A stretch of 64,000 nucleotides of DNA, from positions 560,001-624,000 of the forward strand of contig NZ_CP020814.1 of the NCBI RefSeq assembly GCF_002109385.1, written 5' to 3'. Within the stretch, counting starts at the first letter, position 1; the number at the start of each line of letters is the position of its first letter. Source of the DNA: Halalkalibacter krulwichiae (lineage in GTDB: Bacteria; Bacillota; Bacilli; Bacillales; Bacillaceae_D). Made by a program: the position numbers and the translations under genes. This document shows positions 30,548-40,271 of this stretch, in pieces. Under the pieces are notes generated by a model. The model saw only the letters and a program-made list of their open reading frames with translations, did no database searches and was not told the origin of the DNA.

Positions 30548-30615
30548 CAATTTGGGGAACAGTGGTAGAATTTAGTTAACTGATTTATAGTATGAGAATA
30601 AAAGGAGGGTTTATT

Positions 30616-32078
30616 ATGATTAACCCTAAACTAAAGGAAATGGAAGATACATGGTTTTTGGATGTGACAATGGATGAGCTTCAAGTAAAAATGAATGCAG
30701 GGGAGATTACTTCCAAGGAGTTAGTCCTCCTTTTTTAAATAGAATTTCACAGTATGATCATTCTGGACCACGTATCAACTCTATTATTGAAGTTAATCCT
30801 GATGCACTTCATATTGCGGATGCGTTAGACTATGAACGTGCGAACGTGGGCGTACGGGGACCACTTCATGGGATTCCTATTTTACTAAAAGATAATATTG
30901 ATACAGCAGACAAACTCCATACAAGTGCAGGTTCACTTGCACTTAAAGACTCATACTCACAAAGGGACGCCCATCTTGTTTCCAGATTGCGGGAAGCTGG
31001 TGCAGTCATTTTGGGAAAAACAAACATGTCAGAGTGGGCCTATTTTATGACAATGGAAAATATGCCAAGTGGCTATAGCTCACGTGGAGGGCAGGTGAAA
31101 AATCCTTATGGTCCCTTTGATGTAGGAGGGTCCAGTTCAGGTTCAGGTGCAGCGATTGCCGCGCAGTTTGCGACTGCTGCCATTGGCACGGAGACTTCGG
31201 GTTCCATATTAAATCCTTCTAGTCAGAATAGTCTAGTTGGGATTAAGCCTACTGTAGGACTTATTAGCCGAGATGGGATTATTCCGATTTCACATACGCA
31301 GGACACGGCCGGACCAATGACACGGACTGTAAGGGAAGCTGTTCATGTATTAGCTACTATAATGGGGAATGATGAAAAAGACCCCGCAACACGAAAGAAT
31401 CCACTTACAAAAGAGGAATTATATGCTGCGCTAGAACAGCCTACTTTAAAAGGGGTTAGAGTTGGAATAGCAAGAGAAGGTTTTGTCGATCAACTTCCAG
31501 AATTGAAAAGAGTTGTTATAAATGAGGCAATTGAACAATTGATGGAAGCTGGTGCTGAAGTGATTGATGAAATCGTCATTCCTTCAGCAAAAGAAAAATG
31601 GTCATTTAATGTGCTTCTTTATGAATTCAAAGTGAATATCAATGCGTATTTGTCTAAAACAAATGTAGAGTTGCGTACTCTTACTGATGTAATACGTTTT
31701 AATCAGGAAGATCCAGAGAGGCGATTAAAATATGGCCAATCATTGCTGACTAAATCAGATCAAACTAGCGGTACTCTTACTGAAAAGGAGTATTTAGAAG
31801 CTTTGCAGTTTGACCAGTATCATGCAACCGTAAACGGGATTGACGCTGCGATTGAACAAAATCAGTTAGATGTTATCGTATTCCCTAATAACCTCGGAGC
31901 CTCTATCGCAGCAAAGCCTGGATATCCATCTATCACAGTTCCAGCTGGGTATACTGCTGAAGGAGAGCCGGTTGGAATTACATTTACGAGTACGGCCTTT
32001 ACGGAGGCTCAGTTAATTTCGATTGCTGCTGCATTTGAAGGTATAGGAAAAAGAAGAAAGAACCCGAAACTGTCTTAG
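30616..32078 (+). pseudogene. Amidase-signature family protein, broken by a one-base frameshift
   Basis: ATG 30616 (AAAGGAGG at 30601-30608) opens a frame that reads MINPKLKEMEDTWFLDVTMD and reaches a stop at the run of six T, 30731-30736. A seventh T would continue as LLFLNRISQYDHSGPRIN into the long downstream frame. The joined protein is about 487 residues. The amidase triad is visible: Lys in ILLKDNIDT, Ser in GGSSSGSGAAIA and nucleophile Ser in GTETSGSI. The substrate is not evident; members include secreted and cytosolic amidases related to GatA. It stands alone after the fru operon terminator. Loss of frame at a homopolymer suggests a sequencing error. Confidence 0.85.
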
Positions 32079-32107
32079 TTATGTTATACTAAAATTAATA
32101 GTTAAAT

Positions 32108-32190
32108 CCACTAGGGGTGTCATTTGACTGAGAGAGGTGAATCCTCAACTCTAAATACCTGATCTAGTTCATACTAGCGTAGGGAAGTGG
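32108..32190 (+). ncRNA. TPP (THI-element) riboswitch
   Basis: The conserved parts are in order: CTAGGGGTG, ACTGAGA, TACCTGATCTAGTTCATACT and AGCGTAGGGAAGTGG. P1 pairs CCACT (32108-32112) with AGTGG (32186-32190). Thiamine pyrophosphate binding switches off the downstream thiamine transporter. Confidence 0.95.
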
Positions 32191-32221
32191 CTCGGTAATC
32201 GATTGTTTATATTGAATTACG

Positions 32222-32261
32222 AACCTCTTTTTGTGGATCAATACATGAAAGGAGGTTTTTT
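32222..32261 (+). terminator. Expression platform hairpin of the TPP riboswitch
   Basis: AACCTCTTTTT (32222-32232) pairs with the AAAGGAGGTT that is the thiT ribosome site (32248-32257), and the hairpin is followed by T's. It could block translation by hiding the ribosome site, terminate transcription, or both. Confidence 0.75.
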
Positions 32262-32264
32262 GTG

Positions 32265-32805
32265 ATGAATCGTGACCGTCTAATAACGATGATTGAAATA
32301 GCCGTTATGACAGGAGTAGCTCTTGTATTAAGTAACGTGAAATTTGGTGCATTATGGGGCAATGGGAGGCTCGATCTCTTTAATAATGGTACCAATTTTC
32401 ATTATTACATTTAGACGTGGCTGGAAAAGTGGTGTTTTAACAGGTTTACTTGTAGGATTATTAAATCTTATGATAGGAGGCTATGTTGTCCATCCTGTTC
32501 AGCTGGTATTAGATTATCCGTTAGCTTACTTAGTTTTAGGATTTGCAAGTATCTTTATTGTCAAAGCTGCTTTATCTATTAAAACGATTGTAATAGGTCT
32601 GGTTTTTGCGACGGCATTGCGCTTTATTAGTCACTTTGCTTCTGGAGTGATTTGGTTTGGTGAATACGCTCCAGAGGGAATGAACGTCAGCTTATACTCT
32701 GCTTTTTATAATCTTTCTTATCTAGTGCCAGAGATGCTGCTGACTCTTGCAGTTATCATATTGCTACTGAAAAAGTATCCGCAATTTTTCCTTACTGTCA
32801 GATAA
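32265..32805 (+). pseudogene. thiT: Thiamine transporter ThiT (ECF S-component), apparent one-base frameshift
   Basis: ATG 32265, nine bases after AAAGGAGG, opens MNRDRLITMIEIAVMTGVAL and VLSNVKFGALW. The frame then shifts at GGGG (32356-32359). Removing one G gives ALWAMGGSISLIMVPIFII and the remainder of a ThiT protein with about six membrane helices, including the thiamine-site region HPVQLVLDYPLAY. ThiT is the substrate-binding S-component that joins the shared EcfAA'T module to import thiamine; the module genes are not in this window. Control by the TPP riboswitch upstream confirms the ligand. It is the one frameshift here that needs a base removed rather than added, again in a homopolymer. 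Confidence 0.9.
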
Positions 32806-32811
32806 TTGTCG

Positions 32812-32858
32812 AGGTTGTCCAAAAAGGTTTAAATCTGACCTGTTGGACAACCTTTTTC
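32812..32858 (+). terminator. Terminator after thiT
   Basis: AGGTTGTCCAA pairs with TTGGACAACCT, followed by TTTTTC. Confidence 0.9.
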
Positions 32859-32925
32859 CATTTAAAAAAAGCAAGCAAAAAGGTGATATAATAAAAGAAA
32901 AACAGGGTTGGTGAGAAGGGTGGAA

Positions 32926-33384
32926 ATGCATCCAGTAATTAAGAAATTACAATGGAAAACGCTATATACACCTATTTTGGTAATAGGAGCACCAAAAGAA
33001 TTTGAAGAGGTAATGAATCAGTTTGGTGTTGAAGTACATACAGAAGCAAGAACTGAAAAATATGGATTTATTCTTGTATTCGGAATATCGAATAAGGAGC
33101 TGCAAGAGAAGGCTTTAGCTGTTGTAAATCTTCTTAATGAAGATGGGTTGCTTTGGCTTTGTTATCCAAAGAAATCATCAAAAACATATAAAGGATCTGA
33201 TTGTAGTAGAGATACAGTAGGAGCAATGTTAGCTGAACGAGATTTTGAACCGGTCCGTCAAATTGCTATTGATGAGGATTGGTCAGCTTTACGTTATAGG
33301 CATATCAGCCAAATAAAATCAATGAAAAGGACATTTGCTGTTACAGCAGAGGGAAAAGAGCGCACAATGAAGGAGGAGAACTAA
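32926..33384 (+). CDS. Conserved protein of unknown function, co-operonic with the omega-amidase
   Basis: ATG 32926 lies after AGAAGGGTGG and gives 152 residues; the TTG and GTG starts upstream have no ribosome site. I do not recognise a named family with certainty. The sequence starts MHPVIKKLQWKTLYTPILVIGAP and has an alpha/beta pattern, with hydrophobic strands ILVIGAP, YGFILVFGI and GLLWLCYPK. That suggests a small Rossmann-like fold of the DUF3052 kind. No membrane segment or signal peptide is present. Its stop overlaps the omega-amidase start by one base (TAATG), so the two proteins are made together and may act in one step of nitrogen or sulfur recovery (inference). Confidence 0.75.
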   Translation: MHPVIKKLQWKTLYTPILVIGAPKEFEEVMNQFGVEVHTEARTEKYGFILVFGISNKELQEKALAVVNLLNEDGLLWLCYPKKSSKTYKGSDCSRDTVGAMLAERDFEPVRQIAIDEDWSALRYRHISQIKSMKRTFAVTAEGKERTMKEEN

Positions 33385-34178
33385 TGAGAATTGCGAGTTA
33401 TCAAATGGATATCGTACCTGGTCAACCGGTTGAAAACCGTAAACTTGTGGCGGAGTGGGCTAAAGAAATCTGTAGAAATGGTAAAGTAGATGTTCTAGTA
33501 TTACCTGAGATGTGGACTACTGCCTACACATTACCGACATTAGAAGAGACGGTTAAAGAGGATAAAGAACAAACAGAAGTGTTCATTGCTGAATTAGCTA
33601 AAGAACATCAAGTGAATATAGTTGCTGGTTCTTATGCCGCCTTTGATGTTGATGGTATTTATAATCGTTCACTCATTGTAAACAGAGCTGGAGAACGAAT
33701 TCATACATATGACAAGATGCATCTAGTTCCAATGTTAGACGAACCTACTTATCTAAAGGGCGGCAAGCATGGGGGTAAGATGTTTGAGTTAGACGGTAAG
33801 AAGATGGGCATCATTATTTGTTATGATTTGCGTTTTCCTGAATTAGTCCGGTCCTTAGCGTTACAAGGGGCAGAAATGATTTTTGTTGTCGCGGAGTGGC
33901 CTGAAGCTCGTGCGATGCATTGGGAAATCCTCCAACAAGCTAGGGCCATAGAAAACCAGGTCTATATAGTTAGTTGTAATCGTGTCGGTACATATGATGG
34001 AGTGGAATTTGCAGGGCGTTCGATGGTTATTAGCCCGTGGGGAGACACAATTTATAAGGCATCGGCATCGAAGGAAGAAACGATAAACGTTCAAGTAGAA
34101 TTGAATGATGTTAAGAAAATACGGGAGCAGGTTCCAGTTTTTAAAAGTCGAGTTCCAGAACTTTATGATCGTCATTAA
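33384..34178 (+). CDS. Carbon-nitrogen hydrolase, omega-amidase type (MtnU-like)
   Basis: The 264-residue nitrilase-superfamily enzyme has the Glu-Lys-Cys triad: Glu in LVLPEMWTT, Lys in TYDKMHLVP and Cys in GIIICYDLRFPELVR. Among Bacillus proteins it is most like MtnU (YkrU, 259 residues) and mammalian Nit2, omega-amidases that hydrolyse 2-oxoglutaramate, or the keto-acid formed by glutamine-dependent transamination in methionine salvage. The remaining mtn genes are not adjacent, so the pathway is inferred. It follows the unknown gene by one-base overlap, with RBS GGAGGAG before ATG 33384. Confidence 0.82.
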   Translation: MRIASYQMDIVPGQPVENRKLVAEWAKEICRNGKVDVLVLPEMWTTAYTLPTLEETVKEDKEQTEVFIAELAKEHQVNIVAGSYAAFDVDGIYNRSLIVNRAGERIHTYDKMHLVPMLDEPTYLKGGKHGGKMFELDGKKMGIIICYDLRFPELVRSLALQGAEMIFVVAEWPEARAMHWEILQQARAIENQVYIVSCNRVGTYDGVEFAGRSMVISPWGDTIYKASASKEETINVQVELNDVKKIREQVPVFKSRVPELYDRH

Positions 34179-34192
34179 TGGAAGTATAAAGA

Positions 34193-34243
34193 AAAAGGAG
34201 CGTCGTAAAAGGTCTGTTTTTGACTTTTTACGACGCTCCTTAC
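34193..34243. terminator. Bidirectional terminator between the omega-amidase gene and mreBH
   Basis: AAGGAGCGTCGTAAAA (34195-34210) pairs with TTTTACGACGCTCCTT, a perfect stem that serves convergent units. Confidence 0.93.
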
Positions 34244-34275
34244 ATTGTACTTATTTTCTTTTTCCAAAAGGTTAA

Positions 34276-35277
34276 TTAAACTTTTTGGAGCTTATCGATA
34301 AATTTTAGCGAACGGCCTGTCCCAATTGCAACAGCTTCGAGAGGATTAGGAGCGATATGAACAGGAACAGATATTTCAGTTGAAAGCCATTCTTGCATAC
34401 CGTTTAACAGAGCTCCACCACCGGTAAGGGTAACCCCTTGGTCGACAATATCGCCACTTAATTCAGGAGGACAATCCTCCAGTGTTGCTCGGATCGATTC
34501 TAGCAGCTGGAACATTCCTTCTTTAAGTGCTTCTTGAACTTCAATTGAATTTAGCATAACGGTTTTCGGTAAGCCGTGAACGAGGTCTCGTCCTCTTACT
34601 TCCATTTCTAATCGTTCATGTTCAATCGGAGCATAGCCAATTTCCATTTTAATTCGCTCAGCTGTACGTTCACCTATTATGATGTTATACGTTTTACGAA
34701 CATGTTGAATAATGCTTTCATCAAATTTGTCGCCACCAATTCGAATCGAATGACATGTAACGACTCCACCAAATGATATAATCGCTACTTCTGTTGTTCC
34801 TCCGCCAATATCAACTACAACATTGGCTATTGGTTCTTCAACGGTAAGGTCAGCTCCAATCGCAGCTGCTAACGGTTCTTCGATAATATGAGCTTGCTTT
34901 GCACCACAGCCTCGGACAGCATCTAAAATAGCTCTACGCTCTACTGATGTTGAGCCAGAAGGGGCACAAACGACGACACTTGGTTTCCTAACGGATAAGT
35001 TAAGTGTTTTACTAGCCTTTTTCATAATGGCTTTTAACATGTGACTCGTCATATTGAAATCGGCAATAACCCCATCTTTTAGCGGACGAACTGTTACGAT
35101 ATTTGCAGGTGTTTTTCCTACCATATTTTTAGCCTCTAGACCAACAGCTAATACTTCATTTGTATCAAGGTTAATGGCAACGACTGAAGGTTCGTTCAAA
35201 ATCATGCCTTTGTCTCTACTGTAAACAAGTGTATTTGCAGTTCCTAAATCTATTCCAATTTCTGCATTTTTCCACAT
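34276..35277 (-). CDS. mreBH: MreB-family cell-shape protein MreBH
   Basis: The 333-residue actin-like protein has phosphate 1 loop [15 protein letters not shown], phosphate 2 [16 protein letters not shown] and the adenosine motif [10 protein letters not shown]. Bacillus has three paralogues. The start with a direct actin fold, [11 protein letters not shown] and the C-terminal end [16 protein letters not shown] match MreBH (335 residues) better than MreB or Mbl, and the gene lies outside a mreBCD or spoIIID-mbl context. MreBH guides cell-wall hydrolases such as LytE under the membrane. In B. subtilis it is driven by sigma-I; I could not identify a sigma-I promoter here. RBS is GTTGGTG before the ATG. 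Confidence 0.9.
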   Translation of the reverse strand: MWKNAEIGIDLGTANTLVYSRDKGMILNEPSVVAINLDTNEVLAVGLEAKNMVGKTPANIVTVRPLKDGVIADFNMTSHMLKAIMKKASKTLNLSVRKPSVVVCAPSGSTSVERRAILDAVRGCGAKQAHIIEEPLAAAIGADLTVEEPIANVVVDIGGGTTEVAIISFGGVVTCHSIRIGGDKFDESIIQHVRKTYNIIIGERTAERIKMEIGYAPIEHERLEMEVRGRDLVHGLPKTVMLNSIEVQEALKEGMFQLLESIRATLEDCPPELSGDIVDQGVTLTGGGALLNGMQEWLSTEISVPVHIAPNPLEAVAIGTGRSLKFIDKLQKV

Positions 35278-35535
35278 TAATATTCACCAACTTTTTTTGT
35301 GTAGTAGTCTACGCAAGTATTGATTTTACAGGATAGAAAGAGGGAAGCATAGAGACGGTTTACTCATCTTATATGTAAGAATATGAGAGGAATGTGGGAC
35401 TAATAACGAATTTTGACGAGATTTTAATTTTGATGAGACTTTAGTATGAGTTATGTCGAAATACGTCTTATTTTATTTGGAATGTTTGAAGGAGAAGAAC
35501 TTCCATTTTCAAAGGCTCTAGATTGAAAAATATAG
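35278..35535. other. Non-coding spacer between ptsG and mreBH
   Basis: This AT-rich stretch has no open frame with a ribosome site. A short imperfect direct repeat, TTTTGACGAGA and TTTTGATGAGA, lies near 35411-35440. It should hold the mreBH promoter on the minus strand, but I cannot point to a sigma-A or sigma-I match. Confidence 0.4.
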
Positions 35536-35576
35536 CAAAAGACTCAAACATTTTAAGGTATGTTTGAGTCTTTTTG
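35535..35576 (-). terminator. Terminator of ptsG
   Basis: AAAAGACTCAAACAT (35537-35551) pairs with ATGTTTGAGTCTTTT (35560-35574); T-run on the minus-strand side. Confidence 0.9.
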
Positions 35577-35582
35577 ACTTAC

Positions 35583-37622
35583 TTATTTTTGTTTAATAGA
35601 GATAACATCTTCTTCACCTAAAGAGACATCTTGCTGTTTATTAATCTGAATAAATTCACCTTCTGCAAGATTTGTAAACACGATAGGTGTAATCGTTGAA
35701 GTAGCATTTTCTCTGATGAACTCAAGGTCAAAACGTAACAATTCTTGTCCTTGTGTGATGAGATCATCTTGCTTTACAAGTGTTTCAAAACCTTCACCTT
35801 TTAAGTTGACCGTATCTAGACCAACGTGAATCAAAATTTCTTTTCCTTCGTCAGATAAAATACCGATTGCATGTTTAGTTGGGAATAGGTTAACTATTTT
35901 CCCTGAAACAGGCGACTTTACAACACCTTCAGAAGGATCGATAGCAAAACCATCACCCATCATTTTTCCTGAAAATACTTGGTCAGGTACTTCTGTAATA
36001 GGTAGTACTTTCCCTTGTAAAGGTGAGGTGAAATGGATGTCACCAGCAACTGCTTCTGTTGCCTGAGCGGGTTCTTCAACTGGTGTTGGTGTTCGTCCAT
36101 TAATAATGTCTTCAATTTGTGTTTTGATATTTTCGGAACGTGGACCAAAAATGGCTTGGAAGTTTTGATCTACTTGCATAACGCCAGAAGCGCCAAGTTC
36201 TTTTAATCGGTCTTTATTTACTTTGTCGCTTTCTTTAACGGACACTCTTAAACGTGTGATACAAGCGTCAAGGTGAGTTAAATTCTCTTTACCACCAAGT
36301 GCTTGTAAAATATTAAATGGAAGTTCTGAGCCTTTTTTGTGTGATTGACTTGAACCTTCATCTGTATTACCGACTGCTTTTTCACGTCCAGGTGTCATTA
36401 AGTTAAATTTCTTAATCATAAATGTAAACAGTACATAGTAAATTACGGCGAAGATAAGACCTACAATAATGACGATCCACCATGGTTCACGTCCTGGAAT
36501 AATTCCAAATAGGAAAAAGTCGATCGCGCCACCAGAGAATGTATAACCTAAATTAATATTAAGGTAGTATAAAATAACAAATGAAAGACCATCTAATACA
36601 GCATGGATAAAAAATAGCAATGGTGATAGGAATAAAAATGAGAACTCAATTGGTTCTGTGATTCCTGTTAAAAATGAAGTTAGTGCAGCTGACCCTAACA
36701 AACCACCAACTAGTTTTTTATTTTCAGGACGAGCTTGATGGTACATTGCTAATGCTGCAGCTGGAAGACCAAACATCATAATAGGAAACTCCCCAGCCAT
36801 AAAGTGCCCAGCAGTGATTTCTACTCCATCACGTAACTGTGCAAAGAAAATGTTCATGTCTCCATATACCATGTTTCCGGCAACAGTTTGATAGGAACCG
36901 AATTCAAACCAAAATGGAGCATGGAAGATATGGTGGAGACCAAATGGAATTAACAAACGTTTAATGAAACCAAAGAAGAATACAGCAACAGCCATTCCTT
37001 CTTCCATTAAGAAGATAGAAGCTGTGTTCATTCCTGTTTGGATTGTCGGCCATATAAAGTATAATGCGATACCGACAAAGAAAGAAGAAAATGCTGCAAC
37101 AATTGGTACAAATCGTTTCCCTGCAAAGAAACCTAAAAACTGTGGCAATTCAATATTGAAGAATTTATTATAAGCCCATGCAGCGAGCGCACCAATAATA
37201 ATTCCTCCGAATACCCCGGTTTGAAGTGTTGGAATCCCTAACACAAGAGCGTGGGCTGGATTTGCTTGTTCAAGGACACTTTCAATGGTTAATCCACCCA
37301 TTACACTCATTGTCATATTCATAACAAGATATCCGACTAATGCAGCAAGGGCGGCAACACCTGCGCCATTTGTTAACCCGATTGCTACACCGAGTGCGAA
37401 GATAAGAGCTAAATTATCAAAAATGACACCACCGGCAGATTCCATCATTGTAGCTAAGCTAGTAAAAGCATCATTTTCTAAAAAAGGCATAAGCGAAATC
37501 ATATTTGGATTTCTCATTGCGTTACCGATGGCTAGTAACAAACCTGCGGCCGGTAATATAGCAACTGGTAACATCAATGATTTACCGATTCTTTGTAAAT
37601 TACCAAAAGCTTTTTTAAACAT
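35583..37622 (-). CDS. ptsG: Glucose-specific PTS permease, EIICBA
   Basis: The 679-residue protein is fused in the order EIIC-EIIB-EIIA. An EIIC membrane domain opens [19 protein letters not shown] and includes [15 protein letters not shown] and [18 protein letters not shown] has phospho-Cys in [17 protein letters not shown] has phospho-His in [17 protein letters not shown]. It imports and phosphorylates glucose. Control by the GlcT gene immediately upstream and by an antitermination leader (37685-37782) supports glucose over N-acetylglucosamine. Its EIIA domain could also supply TreP, which lacks one. RBS AAGGAGG precedes the start. Confidence 0.93.
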   Translation of the reverse strand: MFKKAFGNLQRIGKSLMLPVAILPAAGLLLAIGNAMRNPNMISLMPFLENDAFTSLATMMESAGGVIFDNLALIFALGVAIGLTNGAGVAALAALVGYLVMNMTMSVMGGLTIESVLEQANPAHALVLGIPTLQTGVFGGIIIGALAAWAYNKFFNIELPQFLGFFAGKRFVPIVAAFSSFFVGIALYFIWPTIQTGMNTASIFLMEEGMAVAVFFFGFIKRLLIPFGLHHIFHAPFWFEFGSYQTVAGNMVYGDMNIFFAQLRDGVEITAGHFMAGEFPIMMFGLPAAALAMYHQARPENKKLVGGLLGSAALTSFLTGITEPIEFSFLFLSPLLFFIHAVLDGLSFVILYYLNINLGYTFSGGAIDFFLFGIIPGREPWWIVIIVGLIFAVIYYVLFTFMIKKFNLMTPGREKAVGNTDEGSSQSHKKGSELPFNILQALGGKENLTHLDACITRLRVSVKESDKVNKDRLKELGASGVMQVDQNFQAIFGPRSENIKTQIEDIINGRTPTPVEEPAQATEAVAGDIHFTSPLQGKVLPITEVPDQVFSGKMMGDGFAIDPSEGVVKSPVSGKIVNLFPTKHAIGILSDEGKEILIHVGLDTVNLKGEGFETLVKQDDLITQGQELLRFDLEFIRENATSTITPIVFTNLAEGEFIQINKQQDVSLGEEDVISIKQK

Positions 37623-37684
37623 ACGTTTACCTCCTTAATAAATTTTCTCAAAATTAGTATGGGTATTTAAAAGCGGAAATATCA

Positions 37685-37782
37685 GAAAAAAAAGCATGAG
37701 TAAAAAGGAGAGACCGCACAGTGGAAAAAAGAGTGTCCTCTTATTTCCATACTTGTGCAATCGTTTTCCTTTCCACTCATGC
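37685..37782 (-). promoter_or_regulatory. ptsG leader: GlcT-dependent antiterminator and terminator
   Basis: On the minus strand GCATGAGT (complement of 37775-37782) pairs with ACTCATGC (complement of 37694-37701), followed by eight T: a terminator just before ptsG. A second, alternative stem GCACAAGTATGGAAA with TTTTCCACTGTGC lies inside. That nested pair is the position expected of the ribonucleic antiterminator bound by GlcT. Confidence 0.75.
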
Positions 37783-37823
37783 CTGCATAATCAGTAACAC
37801 GTAAAAAGTATGATAGCTAATTG

Positions 37824-38654
37824 TTATTGTTTTGAAAGTTGCTGAAGATGTAGCGTTAAGTAAACGGCTTCAGCATCTGGTATAGTCTTTTTTAACGCTT
37901 GTTGCATTATTTTCATCAATTTCCACGACAAATTGTAACACAGAGGATATTCGGCTTGCAATACCTTTTTTAAGGGTTCTTGATTATCCATATATTGTTC
38001 TTTAGTTATACGCTCAATCGCATGATGTAGATGACGGACAAGTCTTAAATACCTTGTATCTTTATGATCCATCTTAATATTTAACGATTCTTCAATTACT
38101 AGTACTAGTTCAGAAATCAATTGTGTGTGACGATTTACTTCTCTAAGGGTGCGTCTAGTTAAGGCACTATGAATATGCAAGGTAATAAAACCAACTTCCC
38201 CAGGGGGAATTAAAATGTTTAGTTCATCGTTTATATGATCTACTACTTCACAAGCAACTGCAAATTCCTTTGGATAAGCCAATTCAGTTTCATTTAGAAA
38301 AGGATTCTTAATATCAAGTCCTTGCTTAATTCGTTTAATAGCATAGAAGAGGTGATCCGTTAAACTGATATGAATATGTTCGTTAAGGCGTATAGAGAAG
38401 CGATCTTCTACAATTTCAATAATATCATTCATGAGTCCGATGAAACTTTCATCTACATAGTTAAGTAATTGTTTATATTGTTCCTGATCTTTTTCTTCTC
38501 TTAATACAAAAAATTTCTCAGCCTTATCGCCGGCTACTGTGTCGCCAATTTTTTTGTTGAAACCAAGTCCTTTTCCAATTAGAACGACTTCTTCATACTC
38601 AGGGTGTTCCGCGACAATAACATTGTTATTTAGGACCTTTTTGACAAGTAACAT
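37824..38654 (-). CDS. glcT: Transcription antiterminator of ptsG, BglG family
   Basis: The 276-residue protein has an N-terminal co-antiterminator RNA-binding domain (residues 1-60, MLLVKKVLNNNVIVAEH with GKGLGFNKK). Two PRD domains follow, with phosphorylatable histidines in LTDHLFYAIKRI, FITLHIHSA and LVRHLHHAIERI. This is GlcT: when glucose is present it binds the ptsG leader RNA and prevents termination. The gene sits directly upstream of ptsG on the same strand with the regulated leader between them, the same order as in B. subtilis. RBS AAAGGAGGAGC. Confidence 0.93.
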   Translation of the reverse strand: MLLVKKVLNNNVIVAEHPEYEEVVLIGKGLGFNKKIGDTVAGDKAEKFFVLREEKDQEQYKQLLNYVDESFIGLMNDIIEIVEDRFSIRLNEHIHISLTDHLFYAIKRIKQGLDIKNPFLNETELAYPKEFAVACEVVDHINDELNILIPPGEVGFITLHIHSALTRRTLREVNRHTQLISELVLVIEESLNIKMDHKDTRYLRLVRHLHHAIERITKEQYMDNQEPLKKVLQAEYPLCYNLSWKLMKIMQQALKKTIPDAEAVYLTLHLQQLSKQ

Positions 38655-38849
38655 TTGCTCCTCCTTTCGCTGATGAGGAATTTGTCGAAAAATGCGTTCT
38701 TTTTGCTTTAATCTTAGCGCGTAAAGGAAATATCGTCAATTAGAAGCATTAATAAACTTTTTCCATTATTTTATAAAGGGAAAAACGGTCGCTTTTTTCT
38801 TTCATTTCTACTACTATAAGGGTTGAATCCCGGTTAGGAGCTGTTTTAC

Positions 38850-39608
38850 GTGAATCAACCTATAAGTTATCAAGAAATGACAGAAAAAGTAAAGAAAATC
38901 AACCAACGTGATTATGATTATGAACAACCTTTTTTCGATCTAGTTGATCAACTTCTGGATGAAAGTGAAGGCAAGCATGTTCACAATTTTTTGACGGATG
39001 CTTTTGAAAGATTATTAGCTCAAGTAAATAAGGAAATTGAGTTAGTTGAGGATGAGCTAGGACTGACACCAACCTGTGGAGTAGGATGCGCCCATTGTTG
39101 TTATTTTCCGATTATCGTAACGAGACTTGAAGCTAAGTTAATGTTGCTTTTTATTAATCAATTGCCTGAGGCGCGAAAACAACGTATTTTCCTTCAAATA
39201 TCCGAATATCATGATAAGTTCTCAAGTGAGATTAATGTAATTAAGAAATTCGACTTTAAGAAAGACGATTCCTTTAAATTAAAATATAAACAGTTAGGTC
39301 TCCCTTGTATGTTTCTAGATGAAGAAACGAATAGATGTATTGCTTATGAAGTTCGCCCGATTCCTTGCCGAACTTACTTGAATTACACGAATGCAAGTGT
39401 CTGTTCAGAAGAACATTTGCCAAAAGAGCCTGTTAGTTTTGAATTTTTACATCGCTTCTATGTTCAAGGAATGGATGAAATTATTCAAGAAATCCTTGAA
39501 GTAGTGAGCGATCAATCATTAGGATTTTCTTATCCTAACGATGCAGCTGAAGTGAATTACTTACCGATTTTAATTGAGGAAGAGTTAAATAAAAAGTCTC
39601 TAAAGTAA
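38850..39608 (+). CDS. YkgJ-type cysteine-cluster protein
   Basis: GTG 38850, nine bases after TAGGAG, gives 252 residues. The middle carries CGVGCAHCCYFPIIVTRLEA, then LPCMFLDEETNRCIAYEVRPIPCRTY and a further cysteine in NASVCSEEH. This CxxxCxxCC plus CxxCRxY arrangement defines the YkgJ (UPF0153) family, thought to bind zinc or an iron-sulfur cluster; the related FliB methylates flagellin lysines. Flanking regions are helical and charged. The molecular function is not known. It stands alone, divergent from glcT. Confidence 0.82.
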   Translation: MNQPISYQEMTEKVKKINQRDYDYEQPFFDLVDQLLDESEGKHVHNFLTDAFERLLAQVNKEIELVEDELGLTPTCGVGCAHCCYFPIIVTRLEAKLMLLFINQLPEARKQRIFLQISEYHDKFSSEINVIKKFDFKKDDSFKLKYKQLGLPCMFLDEETNRCIAYEVRPIPCRTYLNYTNASVCSEEHLPKEPVSFEFLHRFYVQGMDEIIQEILEVVSDQSLGFSYPNDAAEVNYLPILIEEELNKKSLK

Positions 39609-39840
39609 CTATTAGTATAAAGGGTCATATCTGTTAGTTTTAACTAGTTAACAGGAGTGGAAAGGTAGTATTCTTTGAATGTTACCTATTTGTACAAAAT
39701 TTTCTAAATATTTTTCATTTAGTATCCGCTGTACTCGTGGTATTATTAGAATAAGACAGTAGTTATTCTTAAATTTAGAGTTAGTGCATAAGCTATAATA
39801 CTTACTAATGTTAGAGAGAAGCTTTAGGGAGGGATTGCTG

Positions 39841-40179
39841 GTGGAAGAGAAAGAGATGAGTACGTATTTTGAAGATCGAGTGACCAAAGCAAAAGTTCAG
39901 TTTGAGCGCACGGTTGATTGTAAGCATACGGAGTTCGATGATCTATACCCTTATATGACGGAGCAACCTCAATTTTTCTGGTATAAGCGTTATGTAGCAT
40001 GGCAAGAATTATTAACTGTTGTGAAAATTGCTGATGATATGCAAGTGGAATGGAAAAAGCTTTTCTTAGATAAGCAAGCTTCCTTTATTGAAAGTAGAGT
40101 ACTGGATGCAAAAGTGTTAGATGATTGGTATGAAGAACAAGGAAAATTAGAAACAGAATCATCTTCTAAACAAGAGTAG
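39841..40179 (+). CDS. Small protein of unknown function
   Basis: GTG 39841 lies six bases after AGGGAGG, giving 112 residues beginning VEEKEMSTYFEDRVTKAKVQ. I do not recognise a family. The protein is acidic, aromatic-rich (FFWYKRYVAWQELL) and largely helical by pattern, with no signal peptide or membrane span, so probably cytosolic. The strong ribosome site, an upstream TATAAT (39794-39799) and a good terminator afterwards support a real gene. Confidence 0.7.
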   Translation: MEEKEMSTYFEDRVTKAKVQFERTVDCKHTEFDDLYPYMTEQPQFFWYKRYVAWQELLTVVKIADDMQVEWKKLFLDKQASFIESRVLDAKVLDDWYEEQGKLETESSSKQE

Positions 40180-40182
40180 ATC

Positions 40183-40229
40183 AAGTGAGACTGTTAAAGG
40201 GATCCCCTTTCTGACAGTCTCACTTTTTG
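40183..40229 (+). terminator. Terminator after the 112-residue unknown gene
   Basis: AAGTGAGACTGT (40183-40194) pairs with ACAGTCTCACTTTTT. Confidence 0.92.
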
Positions 40230-40271
40230 TCATAGTAATAGTACATGAGTGGAAATGAAGGTGAGTGCCTG

